Shown here in pieces: positions 16,163 through 23,780 of a DNA stretch of 64,000 nt. The notes under the pieces are model-generated. The model did no database searches and was not told the DNA's origin. It saw only the letters and a list, made by a program, of their open reading frames with translations. The position numbers and the translations under genes are program-made. The stretch comes from Halobacillus salinus (GTDB lineage Bacteria > Bacillota > Bacilli > Bacillales > Halobacillaceae), in NCBI RefSeq assembly GCF_004684905.1, contig NZ_SRJC01000001.1, forward strand, positions 248,001 to 312,000, written 5' to 3'. How positions within the stretch are numbered: the first letter of the stretch is position 1; each line of letters opens with the position of its first letter.

Positions 16163-16741
16163 ATGAGTACGTTCATTTATATGGTGAGGCACGGAGAATC
16201 TCCGAAAGAAGGCAATGAAAGAACGAGAGGATTAACGGAACAAGGTTCCAAAGATACCGATCTGGTCGCCGCTACATTAAAAACAGAGGCAATCGACGTA
16301 GTAGTTTCGAGCCCTTATAAACGTTCAGTGATTACAGTCGAGAAAACAGCTCAGCAGTTCCATCTGGAAGTGCTGGTTCGGGAGGATTTGAGAGAAAGAA
16401 AGTTTGTTTCTGATGAGACAAGGATACCGGACCGGGAACTAGCTCCCATCTTGGAAAAGTCATTCGAAGATCCTGATTTCTTTGTAGATGGAGGAGAATC
16501 GAACGCGGAGTGTCAGAGGAGAGCCGTCGATGTGTTGAGGGAATTACTGGACACTTTCCAAGGTGAAAAGGTGGTCGTCGGAACCCACGGGGCTGTAATG
16601 ACATTAATTATGGGAAATTTTGATGAGAAGTATGATCTGGAATTCCTGTACAGCACGACAAAACCGGATATTTACCGGATGGAGTTCCATGAGAAGAAAT
16701 TGATCGATGTCCAGAGATTATGGATAGGGGAAACGCCATAA
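16163..16741 (+). CDS. histidine phosphatase superfamily protein
   Basis: A 192-residue enzyme of the phosphoglycerate-mutase-like (branch 1) histidine phosphatase family. The catalytic RHG motif is in FIYMVRHGESPKEGNERTRG; the second conserved Arg is in VVVSSPYKRSVITVEKTA, the Glu in RERKFVSDE, and the second His in VVVGTHGAVMTLIMG. The physiological phosphate ester is unknown. ATG 16163 with GAGGG 6 nt upstream is chosen; in-frame ATG 16157 and ATG 16115 are less well placed. The end overlaps an RsgA-like fragment in another frame. Confidence 0.9.
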   Translation: MSTFIYMVRHGESPKEGNERTRGLTEQGSKDTDLVAATLKTEAIDVVVSSPYKRSVITVEKTAQQFHLEVLVREDLRERKFVSDETRIPDRELAPILEKSFEDPDFFVDGGESNAECQRRAVDVLRELLDTFQGEKVVVGTHGAVMTLIMGNFDEKYDLEFLYSTTKPDIYRMEFHEKKLIDVQRLWIGETP

Positions 16742-16938
16742 CGTTCCAAAAGAAGCTGAAGGACATAGTAGGTTTTGATGCATCGTCAGAAGAAGGATTT
16801 CAGGATGTAATTGATTTGTCCAAGAGCTGCAAGTTTTCGGATTGCTCTCATACGAAAGAGCCTGGTTGTGCGGTGAAGAAGGCGGTCGAGTACATGAAGA
16901 AAAGGGACCTCTTCCGTGAACCGCCCACGAACCTCTAG
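16720..16938 (+). pseudogene. RsgA (YjeQ/CpgA) C-terminal zinc-domain remnant
   Basis: The 72-residue frame contains GFQDVIDLSKSCKFSDCSHT and EPGCAVKKAVEYMKKRDLFR, the C-terminal zinc-binding domain of the ribosome-assembly GTPase RsgA, with the Cys-x4-Cys-x-His-x5-Cys metal pattern intact. The OB fold and circularly permuted GTPase domain (about 230 residues) are missing. The frame starts inside the histidine phosphatase gene (ATG 16720) with no binding site. It is most simply a deletion remnant of an RsgA paralogue. If expressed it would be a free zinc finger. Confidence 0.65.
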
Positions 16939-16955
16939 AAAGGGAGTGCCCTTCT

Positions 16956-17168
16956 TCAGTTGTCTGCACCAAGGGTCCGTATCTCCCGCTCGATCAAATC
17001 GACGGAAATCTCGAATGCTTTGATCCGCCTTTTCGCCAAGGTGATCTGAGACTTATATCGGTCGGGGTTCTCTTTTGCCTCGAATGTTTTGATCGTCTCT
17101 CTCAATTTATGAAGCGTGGAATCTATTTGCCGCTTCGCTTCCATTAAATCAGATATACTCTTATCCAC
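16956..17168 (-). CDS. small coiled-coil protein
   Basis: A 70-residue highly charged helical protein (SDLMEAKRQIDSTLHKLRET, then a second helix AKRRIKAFEISVDLIEREIR), probably an antiparallel coiled coil. GTG 17168 is chosen with AAGGTGG 9 nt upstream; TTG 17174 is an alternative. No function known. Confidence 0.6.
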   Translation of the reverse strand: MDKSISDLMEAKRQIDSTLHKLRETIKTFEAKENPDRYKSQITLAKRRIKAFEISVDLIEREIRTLGADN

Positions 17169-17262
17169 TTTCAACCACCACCTTTTCGTTTGTTGTCAGA
17201 GTACCTTATTCTACCCAACGTTATGGAAGGTGTCAAAACCATCGACTAAGGAGGAATGACGA

Positions 17263-17847
17263 ATGTTTGCAGACGTTGAAATGAAAATGAAAAAGAAGAA
17301 TAAACTGCTCTTCACACGAGACAGTCTATGCTTGCAAGAGTTGAAGAAATTGATCCAAGAGCAGAAGCATCGGACGCTCGTCTTGTGGGCACTAGACTCT
17401 GCGCAGGCATCCTTGGATAAATTCGAAGCGAAGTATCCAGATGAACAGCGGCCTCGGATTTGTCTAGAGCTTTGCGAGAAATGGGCGAGAGGGCAAGTGA
17501 AAATGCCAAAAGCAAAACGGGCAATACTGGATGCTCATGCCGTGGCGAAGGAACTGGACGACATCGAGTACGGGCTCTTGAGTCAAGCCATTGGCCATGC
17601 AGGAGCTACGGTCCATGTGGAAACACATGCCCTGGGATTACCGACGTATGAGCTCACGTCTCTCGTCCATGAATATGGCAAAGATGAGTTTGAAGTGCCG
17701 GTCCGTGCCAAGATAGATGATTACTATGATCGGTTGCTGTACTGGCAAGAGAATACCGATAATCAGGGCTGGGACTGGGCTAGGTTTTTATTAGATGACA
17801 GCAAACCGAATAAAGAAAAATTACGGAGTGAGAAGGAGCGGAAATGA
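17263..17847 (+). CDS. Imm-5-like putative immunity protein
   Basis: A 194-residue soluble protein resembling the Imm-5 family, named for association with polymorphic toxins. The recognisable core is LVLWALDSAQASLDKFEAKY, RPRICLELCEKWARGQVKMP and LLSQAIGHAGATVHVETHAL. No toxin gene is adjacent, so a defence or self-immunity role is only family-based. GGAGG precedes ATG 17263. The stop overlaps the next gene by 4 bp (ATGA), which couples it to the deoxyribosyltransferase-like gene. Confidence 0.75.
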   Translation: MFADVEMKMKKKNKLLFTRDSLCLQELKKLIQEQKHRTLVLWALDSAQASLDKFEAKYPDEQRPRICLELCEKWARGQVKMPKAKRAILDAHAVAKELDDIEYGLLSQAIGHAGATVHVETHALGLPTYELTSLVHEYGKDEFEVPVRAKIDDYYDRLLYWQENTDNQGWDWARFLLDDSKPNKEKLRSEKERK

Positions 17848-18236
17848 AGAAATTCTATGTAGCCTCAAGTTTTCAAAACAAAGACAAGGTCCGCTACGTC
17901 CAAGAGGAATTAAAGCGACAAGGGTTTGCACAAACTTACGATTGGACACGGAATGAGCGGGCTTCTACTTCAGACGATCTGCGGGCAATTGGAAATTTGG
18001 AAAAAGAAGCGGTCACAGATGCGGACTTCCTCATCGTGTTATTACCAGCGGGGAAAGGGAGCCATATCGAATTCGGCATAGCACTCGGGCTAGGAAAGAA
18101 GATTTTTCTCCATGCACCGGATGGCCAAATGGATGACTTTGAATCGACGACCACGTTTTATCACGTGACGGAAATAGAGCCGTGTACAGGTTTGATGGAT
18201 GAGTTGATTGCAAGGGTGATAGAAAATGAAGAATGA
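17844..18236 (+). CDS. nucleoside 2-deoxyribosyltransferase-like protein
   Basis: A 130-residue protein with a Rossmann-like fold related to nucleoside 2-deoxyribosyltransferases and the TIR/SLOG-like nucleotide-binding group. It begins MKKFYVASSFQNKDKVRYVQ; the segment DADFLIVLLPAGKGSHIEFG carries the Glu expected at the catalytic position, followed by GIALGLGKKIFLH. It may act on nucleosides, nucleotides or a nucleotide signal; substrate unknown. It overlaps both neighbours (4 and 11 bp), so the three genes form one tightly coupled unit. Confidence 0.8.
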   Translation: MKKFYVASSFQNKDKVRYVQEELKRQGFAQTYDWTRNERASTSDDLRAIGNLEKEAVTDADFLIVLLPAGKGSHIEFGIALGLGKKIFLHAPDGQMDDFESTTTFYHVTEIEPCTGLMDELIARVIENEE

Positions 18237-18813
18237 GAGAGACATTTTAGAAGCAATTAGGCAAGACAGATGGATGATGGACAAACTGGAAGCTGTGAAA
18301 ACCTTGGACCTGCCGGATTGGTGGATAAGTGCCGGGTTCGTCCGATCGAAAATCTGGGACGTTATGCATGGTTTTCGTGCTCGGACTCCTTTGCCGGATA
18401 TTGATGTCATCTACTTTGACTCAGGAGACATACGTGAATCGGAGGAGAAAAAGCTGGAAGCGAAGCTGCGGTCTCTTGTGCCGGAAACTCCTTGGTCCGT
18501 CAAAAACCAAGCGAGGATGCATGTAATTAGTGATATGCCACCCTACTTTTCTTCCATCGACGGAATCGCTCATTTCCCGGAAACCGTAACGGCTTTAGGA
18601 GTTAAGCTGAATGAGAAGGATGACCTCGAATTGGCAGCGCCTTGGGGAGTCGAGGATGTCATCCGATTGGAAGTGAGACCGACTCCTGTTTATGCTTCGG
18701 AAAAGAGAATAGGAGTTTATAAGAACCGAGTTGGCAAGAAGAATTGGGTTGAAAAATGGGATGGGTTAAAGGTGTTCGGCCATGATGGGGAGTTTATCTA
18801 TCCCAGTAATTGA
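18226..18813 (+). CDS. nucleotidyltransferase family protein (DUF925/NTP_transf_6)
   Basis: A 195-residue protein of the NTP_transf_6 (DUF925) family in the polymerase-beta-like nucleotidyltransferase fold. The motif WWISAGFVRSKIWD corresponds to the G-S/R loop and PLPDIDVIYFD supplies the DxD acidic pair. The C-terminal half (AAPWGVEDVIRLEVRPTP) is also typical. The biochemical reaction is not established. It is the last gene of the Imm-5/deoxyribosyltransferase unit. Confidence 0.85.
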   Translation: MKNERDILEAIRQDRWMMDKLEAVKTLDLPDWWISAGFVRSKIWDVMHGFRARTPLPDIDVIYFDSGDIRESEEKKLEAKLRSLVPETPWSVKNQARMHVISDMPPYFSSIDGIAHFPETVTALGVKLNEKDDLELAAPWGVEDVIRLEVRPTPVYASEKRIGVYKNRVGKKNWVEKWDGLKVFGHDGEFIYPSN

Positions 18814-18852
18814 CGTTTTTTTCATAATTACATATCGGAAGGAGCGATAGAA

Positions 18853-19206
18853 ATGAGTTTATTTTTGACATACATAGCAGTGCCGATCATCTGGCTGGTT
18901 GTTGTCGGTTGGTTATCTGGTAGTGAAGGATTCATTTTCAAACCGAAAGAGAATGCTAGGAAAGAATGGATCAAACAGAAGGCCGTTATCCAGAGCTGGG
19001 CGACGGTCATCCTATTCATGTTGACGAATTTCCTTTTTGACATTTTTCATGTGGGTGACCCGCGTTTGGAAGGTTTTACAACCCAATATCCTGAGCTGTT
19101 TTATTTGGTGATATTGTTTCTGAGTTATTTTATCTTCTATTTTATTAATGATAGGAAAGTAAAACCATCTGAGTATCGGTATGTCAATATAGAAGAGGAA
19201 AGGTAG
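18853..19206 (+). CDS. membrane protein, unknown
   Basis: A 117-residue protein with three likely membrane spans (LTYIAVPIIWLVVVGWL, SWATVILFMLTNFLFDIF, LFYLVILFLSYFIFYFI) and a polar C-terminus. GGAAGGAGCG precedes ATG 18853. The following S66 peptidase begins 11 bp after its stop. Family not recognised with certainty. Confidence 0.7.
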   Translation: MSLFLTYIAVPIIWLVVVGWLSGSEGFIFKPKENARKEWIKQKAVIQSWATVILFMLTNFLFDIFHVGDPRLEGFTTQYPELFYLVILFLSYFIFYFINDRKVKPSEYRYVNIEEER

Positions 19207-19217
19207 TTGGTTCATTT

Positions 19218-20207
19218 ATGCTACGGTTGAAACAAGGGGATAAAATCGGTATTTTCACTCCATCGACACCAGCAACGGTTACAGCAAAACAAAGATTTGA
19301 ACGAGCGAAATCCTTTCTAGAGAGTAAAGGATTCGTTCTAGTAGAAGGAAAGCTGACAGGAAAAGAAGACGCTTATCGGTCGGGTACGCCAAGAAAACGT
19401 GCTGATGAACTGAATGAATTGCTTCAAGACCCAGATATAAAGATGGTCATGTCTACGATAGGCGGGACGAACTCCAACAGCTTGTTGCCTTACATAGATT
19501 ACGAGACATTTAAGAAAAACCCGAAGATTGTGGTAGGCTACTCTGACGCAACAGCAATTCTTCTTGCACTTTATCAAAAGACGAATGTGACTACTTATTA
19601 TGGTCCAGCTCTCATCCCTTCCTTTGGAGAGTTCGAGCCACTCGTTAACGATACCTATCGATATTTCGAAAACTACTTCGTGCGGGATGTGGAAGTACCT
19701 TATGGAGTTCCGATGCCGACATATTGGTCTGATGAGCCGGTCAATTGGCTGGACAAAACGAAAGAAAAAACGCTGTATAACAACGAGTGGATTTCGAGGA
19801 ACAATGGAACAGCGGAGGGTAGGCTGATCGGCGGAAATGTGAATGCCATGTATGGATTCATCGGAAGTGATTTCTTTCCGGACATTGAAGAGGGGGATGT
19901 TCTTCTATTAGAAGATTGTGCGAAGAATGCATCTGTAGTGGAAAAGAATTTCGCGATGCTTAACGTGCACGGCATTTTTGAGAAAGTTTCGGGTATCATT
20001 CTCGGCAAGCATGAAGCTTATGATGATCTAGGCACAGGTAAGAAACCAGTCGATCTGCTGTTAGAGCAGTTAGACGGTAAAGACATACCTATTTTAGCAG
20101 AGTTCGATACATGCCATACTCACCCCATGCACCCTTTTGCGATTGGAAAGAAAGTAAGGATAGACACGACAGCGAAAACGGTTCAGTGCATAGAGGGATG
20201 GCTGTGA
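19218..20207 (+). CDS. S66 family peptidase, MccF/LD-carboxypeptidase-like
   Basis: A 329-residue serine peptidase of family S66, which includes muramoyltetrapeptide LD-carboxypeptidases and the microcin C self-immunity peptidase MccF. It starts LKQGDKIGIFTPSTPATV. The nucleophile Ser is in VVGYSDATAILL, preceded by MVMSTIGGTNSNSLLPYID; the Glu is in the region after LIGGNVNAMYGFIG, and the His is in FDTCHTHPMHPFAIGK. No signal peptide is visible, so it acts in the cytoplasm, which fits MccF better than a wall-recycling enzyme outside the cell. The ATG is 13-15 nt from the nearest AGGAAAGG, a rather long spacing. Confidence 0.88.
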   Translation: MLRLKQGDKIGIFTPSTPATVTAKQRFERAKSFLESKGFVLVEGKLTGKEDAYRSGTPRKRADELNELLQDPDIKMVMSTIGGTNSNSLLPYIDYETFKKNPKIVVGYSDATAILLALYQKTNVTTYYGPALIPSFGEFEPLVNDTYRYFENYFVRDVEVPYGVPMPTYWSDEPVNWLDKTKEKTLYNNEWISRNNGTAEGRLIGGNVNAMYGFIGSDFFPDIEEGDVLLLEDCAKNASVVEKNFAMLNVHGIFEKVSGIILGKHEAYDDLGTGKKPVDLLLEQLDGKDIPILAEFDTCHTHPMHPFAIGKKVRIDTTAKTVQCIEGWL

Positions 20208-20295
20208 GAGCATTCATCCTTACCTAATAAAGAAAAAGGGTTTCTCGAGCAACCTGGAGAAGGTATAGAAGATACCTTAAAAGGAGTGGAGAAAC

Positions 20296-20676
20296 TTGTT
20301 CACTAAAGTTGGTCAAATCATGTTATATGTCGAAAACCAAGACGAAGCGAAGCTATTTTGGACAGAGAAATTGGGGTTCGTGGTGACAGCGAGAGAAGAG
20401 ATGGAAGGAATGAAGTGGATCGAGGTTGCTCCACAAGAAGGGGCCGAGACGACGATTGTGCTTCATGATAAAGAAGTTGTTTCCAAAATGTCTCCAGGGG
20501 TGAACCTCGATACACCATCCTTGATGTTCTATACGAAGGATTTCGATCAGCTTCATAGTGATTTGAAGAACAAGGAGATTACAGTTGGGGAAATCGTTGG
20601 AATGCCGTCTGGCAGAGTGTTCAATTTTGCGGACAACGAAAACAACTATTTTGCTGTCATGGACCAAGGCGAATAA
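20296..20676 (+). CDS. VOC (glyoxalase/bleomycin resistance) family protein
   Basis: A 126-residue protein with two beta-alpha-beta-beta-beta modules of the vicinal-oxygen-chelate superfamily: VGQIMLYVENQDEAKLFWTE in the first, and LDTPSLMFYTKDFDQLHSDL then FADNENNYFAVM in the second. It may bind a metal and a small toxic compound; substrate unknown. TTG 20296 is chosen because AAGGAG lies 9 nt upstream. A terminator follows. Confidence 0.87.
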   Translation: MFTKVGQIMLYVENQDEAKLFWTEKLGFVVTAREEMEGMKWIEVAPQEGAETTIVLHDKEVVSKMSPGVNLDTPSLMFYTKDFDQLHSDLKNKEITVGEIVGMPSGRVFNFADNENNYFAVMDQGE

Positions 20677-20687
20677 TAGAACGAAAT

Positions 20688-20715
20688 AAAGCCAGCCTTC
20701 CATGCTGGCTTTTTC
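20688..20715 (+). terminator. intrinsic terminator
   Basis: AAAGCCAGC pairs perfectly with GCTGGCTTT over a 7-nt loop, followed by T residues. It ends the VOC gene. Confidence 0.8.
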
Positions 20716-20765
20716 CATAGTTCGGAACAGGCAGTCCAATATAAGTACATAGAGGAGTATGAATT

Positions 20766-21422
20766 ATGCAAGGGAATAAAGGGTTGTGGGAACAACGCTA
20801 TGCGAAGGAAGACGACACGTTATGGGGGTTGAAGCCGGTTGGTACTTTGGTCGACTATGAAAGCTTAGTCGACAGTAACGGGAGGGTATTGGACCTCGGA
20901 ATGGGAGAAGGAAGGAATGCGCTTTATTTTGCGGCCAAAGGGTTTGAGGCAGAAGGAATCGATATCTCAGAGACAGCTGTGGATAGGTCGTTGGTTTATG
21001 CAGAAGAATATGGGCTTGCCATCAAAGCGGAAGTGAGTGACCTCATCAGCTATGAAGTAGAGGAGAATGCGTATTCCTTGATCATTCTGGCGAACGTGCT
21101 GAACTTTTTTAGGGATGATGAAATTGAACATATCTTAGACAAAGCGAAGAAAGGGTTGATCGAAGGCGGTCTTTTATACATCCAAGCTTTCGACCGGAAC
21201 GACCCTGGTTTCGAGGTGAATAGGCAGAAGTCCCAACAGGTGACGGAATCTACCTTCTATCGCCCGAGATCGGATTCGTATGTCCACTTTTTTACGAAGA
21301 ATGAATTGGAAAGTCACTTCGAAGGCTATCAAACCATCAAGGCTTCGGAGACTTACTTGTTGGATGTGAGTCACGGAGAACCACATTACCACAGTACGAT
21401 AGAGATGTTCGTTAGAAAGTGA
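20766..21422 (+). CDS. SAM-dependent methyltransferase (TehB-like)
   Basis: A 218-residue class I methyltransferase. SAM-binding motif I is VLDLGMGEGRNALYFAAKGF, followed by the acidic end of strand 2 in AEGIDISETAV and motif IV in ENAYSLIILANVLNFF. The opening WEQRYAKEDDTLWGLKPVGT is typical of TehB/thiopurine-type methyltransferases that act on small molecules. GGAG precedes the ATG. The phosphotransferase gene begins 20 bp after the stop, so they are probably co-transcribed. Confidence 0.88.
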   Translation: MQGNKGLWEQRYAKEDDTLWGLKPVGTLVDYESLVDSNGRVLDLGMGEGRNALYFAAKGFEAEGIDISETAVDRSLVYAEEYGLAIKAEVSDLISYEVEENAYSLIILANVLNFFRDDEIEHILDKAKKGLIEGGLLYIQAFDRNDPGFEVNRQKSQQVTESTFYRPRSDSYVHFFTKNELESHFEGYQTIKASETYLLDVSHGEPHYHSTIEMFVRK

Positions 21423-21442
21423 AGTCTTGAGGAGGTGTCCGC

Positions 21443-22465
21443 ATGAAAGCGGGATGGGAACGATCGAATGCATGGATTACCCCTAATCTAGAGACAGTGC
21501 AGCAGGTTCTGAATCCTTTCTTGAAAAACGAGGAGCTCCTCAGTCAGCAAGTCTTAAGCGGAGGATTGAATAATACCAATATCAAAATCACGACTGCTCG
21601 GGAGAGGTACGTTCTGCGTATTTATAATGCCCAGGACGAAACGATGGAAAAGGAGCGGGGAATCCTTAAGTTTCTTAAAGGGAAAGTGCCAGTGCCACGT
21701 GTGCTTTATTACGGAACATCAGAATCCGTTTTAGAGCACGCCTTCTTACTGTTGAGCTGGGTAGAAGGAGAACAATTGTCCGAAGTCATATACAAGGACC
21801 AATCCTCACAAATTGAGGAGGCTGCTGAGACGGTAGGAAGAACCCTTGCAAACATTCATGCCTTTAAATTTCCGGGGGCAGGCCTCCTGAACGGAAAGCT
21901 ACAAGTCAAACAGGCTTTCGAGACCGAAGAGTCATCGTTTCTAGCGTTCATAGAAGAACTTCTCTTCAGCGGATATGCTGAGAAACATATCGGCGCAGCA
22001 CTGTGTCATAGGGTCTGGGACTTTGCCAAGACGCAAGGACATTTGCTCAATCATCTCGAGAATCAGAACACGCTGGTACACAGTGACTTCAATCCGCTGA
22101 ACGTGCTGGTGGGAGAAAAGGATGGAAAGACCGCGATAAGTGGCGTGCTTGACTGGGAATACGCGATGAGCGGATCGCCATTGATGGATATTGGGAACAT
22201 GCTGCGATATGAAGAGGTGACGGATCCAAAGCTGATGCGTCCTTTTATTGTAGGGTACCGTAAGCAAGGTGGGCAATTGCCTCCTGAGTGGTTGAAGAAG
22301 GCGAAGTTGCTCGATTTAATTGCCTTGTGCGACTTGTTGAATAGAGAAACTTGTGGAGAAAATAGAGTGAATGATCTTAAGGCCCTACTTCTGAGGACGG
22401 TATCTGAATGGAAATTGTTTGAAAAGGTCCAATCCAAATTGGATGAGAAGTTTATGAAAAGGTAA
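21443..22465 (+). CDS. aminoglycoside phosphotransferase (APH)-family kinase
   Basis: A 340-residue kinase of the APH/choline-kinase fold. The N-terminal lobe has LSGGLNNTNIKITTARERYV and an ATP-site Lys/Glu region; the catalytic loop is LVHSDFNPLNVLV (Brenner motif HxDxxxxN) and the Mg2+ Asp is in SGVLDWEYAMSGSPLMDIGN. Despite the name, most such genes in Bacillaceae phosphorylate unknown small molecules, so antibiotic resistance should not be assumed. GGAGG precedes ATG 21443. Confidence 0.85.
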   Translation: MKAGWERSNAWITPNLETVQQVLNPFLKNEELLSQQVLSGGLNNTNIKITTARERYVLRIYNAQDETMEKERGILKFLKGKVPVPRVLYYGTSESVLEHAFLLLSWVEGEQLSEVIYKDQSSQIEEAAETVGRTLANIHAFKFPGAGLLNGKLQVKQAFETEESSFLAFIEELLFSGYAEKHIGAALCHRVWDFAKTQGHLLNHLENQNTLVHSDFNPLNVLVGEKDGKTAISGVLDWEYAMSGSPLMDIGNMLRYEEVTDPKLMRPFIVGYRKQGGQLPPEWLKKAKLLDLIALCDLLNRETCGENRVNDLKALLLRTVSEWKLFEKVQSKLDEKFMKR

Positions 22466-22506
22466 ATCATACTTGAAGAAAGTAAGAAGGGAGAAGGAGG
22501 GATTAC

Positions 22507-22950
22507 ATGCATTTTGAATTTACACCGATCACGATGGAGTATGTTAAAGAAATCGATGATTGGGATTTCAGTGGCTTTGCAGAAGAAGTGATGATGACTC
22601 CATATATCGAGTCATATGAGAAAGACAAGAGTTTGAAGGGTCCTGCTGGTTGTGACGGTTTCGTTGCTATGAGGGACGGTGAGCCAGTCGGTTTATTCGA
22701 GTTCAACTTGAAAGGAAATAGGTTGGAAATAGGGTTGGCTCTGAGACCTGATTTAGTGGGGAAAGGATCAGGAGCTGACTATGTCAGGCAAGGAATTGCA
22801 TTCGGAGTGCAGTACTACGACTCGAACATAGATGTTGTAGAATTGGTCGTAGACGCGAGCAACAAAGCTGCCATCCGTGTCTATGAGAAGGTTGGATTCA
22901 CTAGTATAGTAGAAGATGATAAGGAGATAGAGATGAAGATGGAACTCTAA
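22507..22950 (+). CDS. GNAT family N-acetyltransferase
   Basis: A 147-residue acetyltransferase. LEIGLALRPDLVGKGSGADY contains the acetyl-CoA loop (GKGSGA), and VVDASNKAAIRVYEKVGF is motif B. The N-terminus (FTPITMEYVKEIDDWDFSGF) is typical of a YjcF/RimI-like subgroup. AGAAGGAGGG precedes the ATG. It lies 41 bp after the APH-like gene, same strand. Substrate unknown. Confidence 0.87.
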   Translation: MHFEFTPITMEYVKEIDDWDFSGFAEEVMMTPYIESYEKDKSLKGPAGCDGFVAMRDGEPVGLFEFNLKGNRLEIGLALRPDLVGKGSGADYVRQGIAFGVQYYDSNIDVVELVVDASNKAAIRVYEKVGFTSIVEDDKEIEMKMEL

Positions 22951-22980
22951 AAACATTTTAATCGTTCTGAGTTCCTTGCA

Positions 22981-23181
22981 TCATCTAGTATTGCTTTTAT
23001 CAATCGTTGTAAGTTTACTAGCTCTACCTACACTAAGTATAGTGAAAGCTTGTGCAAAGAGCAGAAGGACTACAAAAAAGTCATTGTCGCCAATTGCCAA
23101 AAGTATGGCAGCTATACCTGCGATGAAAGCTAGTGAAAATCCTAAAGCCACTTTGAGGTCTTTAATAACAACCCAATTCAT
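22981..23181 (-). CDS. small two-span membrane protein
   Basis: A 66-residue protein: spans LGFSLAFIAGIAAILLAIG and FFVVLLLFAQAFTILSV, then a polar tail. GGAGGGG lies 5 nt before ATG 23181. It converges on the GNAT gene. Function unknown. Confidence 0.65.
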   Translation of the reverse strand: MNWVVIKDLKVALGFSLAFIAGIAAILLAIGDNDFFVVLLLFAQAFTILSVGRASKLTTIDKSNTR

Positions 23182-23340
23182 CTTTTCCCCTCCGATCTCG
23201 TTAGGTATAACTTATCTTAATCCATTTTACCAAAAAATTCATTTTGCAGATAGTTCTGTAGCTAGGTAAGCTTCTGACGTCACCTTAATGAATAATCGTA
23301 ATCAAAAAGAAAATATCCTTTGTGTAAGTTAGCATTTATT

Positions 23341-23375
23341 AAATCCATGCACCGAACAAAGGTGCAGGGATTTTT
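23341..23375 (+). terminator. terminator-like hairpin
   Basis: AAATCCATGCACC pairs with GGTGCAGGGATTT (one mismatch) over a 7-nt loop, with T5 at the end. It lies upstream of the PadR promoter and shields it from read-through. Confidence 0.6.
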
Positions 23376-23383
23376 ACTATCTT

Positions 23384-23406
23384 CATATGTGTCATTGACA
23401 CATATG
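23384..23406. promoter_or_regulatory. perfect palindromic operator of the PadR-family regulator
   Basis: CATATGTGTCA and TGACACATATG are perfect inverted repeats separated by one T. Length and the ATG(T)-rich half-sites resemble PadR-family operators. It covers the -35 hexamer of the promoter of the padR-like gene, so binding should repress that gene. Confidence 0.7.
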
Positions 23407-23421
23407 TATCAGTAATATAAT
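23395..23421 (+). promoter_or_regulatory. sigma-A promoter of the padR-like operon
   Basis: TTGACA (23395-23400) and TATAAT (23416-23421) are both consensus, with a 15-nt spacer. Transcription would start about 23427-23429, so the mRNA begins almost at the ATG (23430). Confidence 0.65.
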
Positions 23422-23429
23422 ATGTGGGT

Positions 23430-23780
23430 ATGGATACAAAAAATGACAAATGGTATACACAGTTAAGAAAAGGAACATTCGAATTAGCGATTTTACTACT
23501 TCTTAATAAGGACGCTATGTACGGATATCAAATCACGAAACGGCTTCAGGAAGACAGCAGTTTTCCGATAGCGGACGGCTCCATCTATCCTATATTGAGA
23601 AGGATGAGTGCCAACAAGTGGATCGATTCTTATAAGGAAGAGTATGAGGGAAGGAACAGGAAGTATTATTATGTCACGGAAACGGGGCAGGAGATCTTAG
23701 AAGCTCGCTGGCAGGAGTTTCAAAGCGTCTACTCGTTTCTGGAACATCTGAAAGCGGAAGGAGGAAAAGGGAATGCATAA
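23430..23780 (+). CDS. PadR family transcriptional regulator
   Basis: A 116-residue winged-helix repressor. The signature FELAILLLLNKDAMYGYQIT, then IADGSIYPILRRMSANKWID and RNRKYYYVTETGQEIL, is typical of the PadR-s1 (short, ligand-responsive) group. No ribosome binding site lies upstream of ATG 23430, and the -10 box is only 9 nt away, so it may be translated from a leaderless mRNA. It overlaps the next gene by 8 bp; that gene encodes a HAAS-domain membrane protein, the usual partner. It probably represses its own operon through the palindrome at 23384-23406. Confidence 0.92.
   Translation: MDTKNDKWYTQLRKGTFELAILLLLNKDAMYGYQITKRLQEDSSFPIADGSIYPILRRMSANKWIDSYKEEYEGRNRKYYYVTETGQEILEARWQEFQSVYSFLEHLKAEGGKGNA

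Noticed and set aside
20208-20295. Riboswitch or T-box before the VOC gene
   Set aside because: The 88-bp gap shows no conserved leader motif, and the gene has a normal binding site.
21443-22465. Calling the APH-like gene an aminoglycoside resistance determinant
   Set aside because: The kinase fold is clear but nothing specifies an aminoglycoside substrate; most such chromosomal genes in bacilli are uncharacterised.
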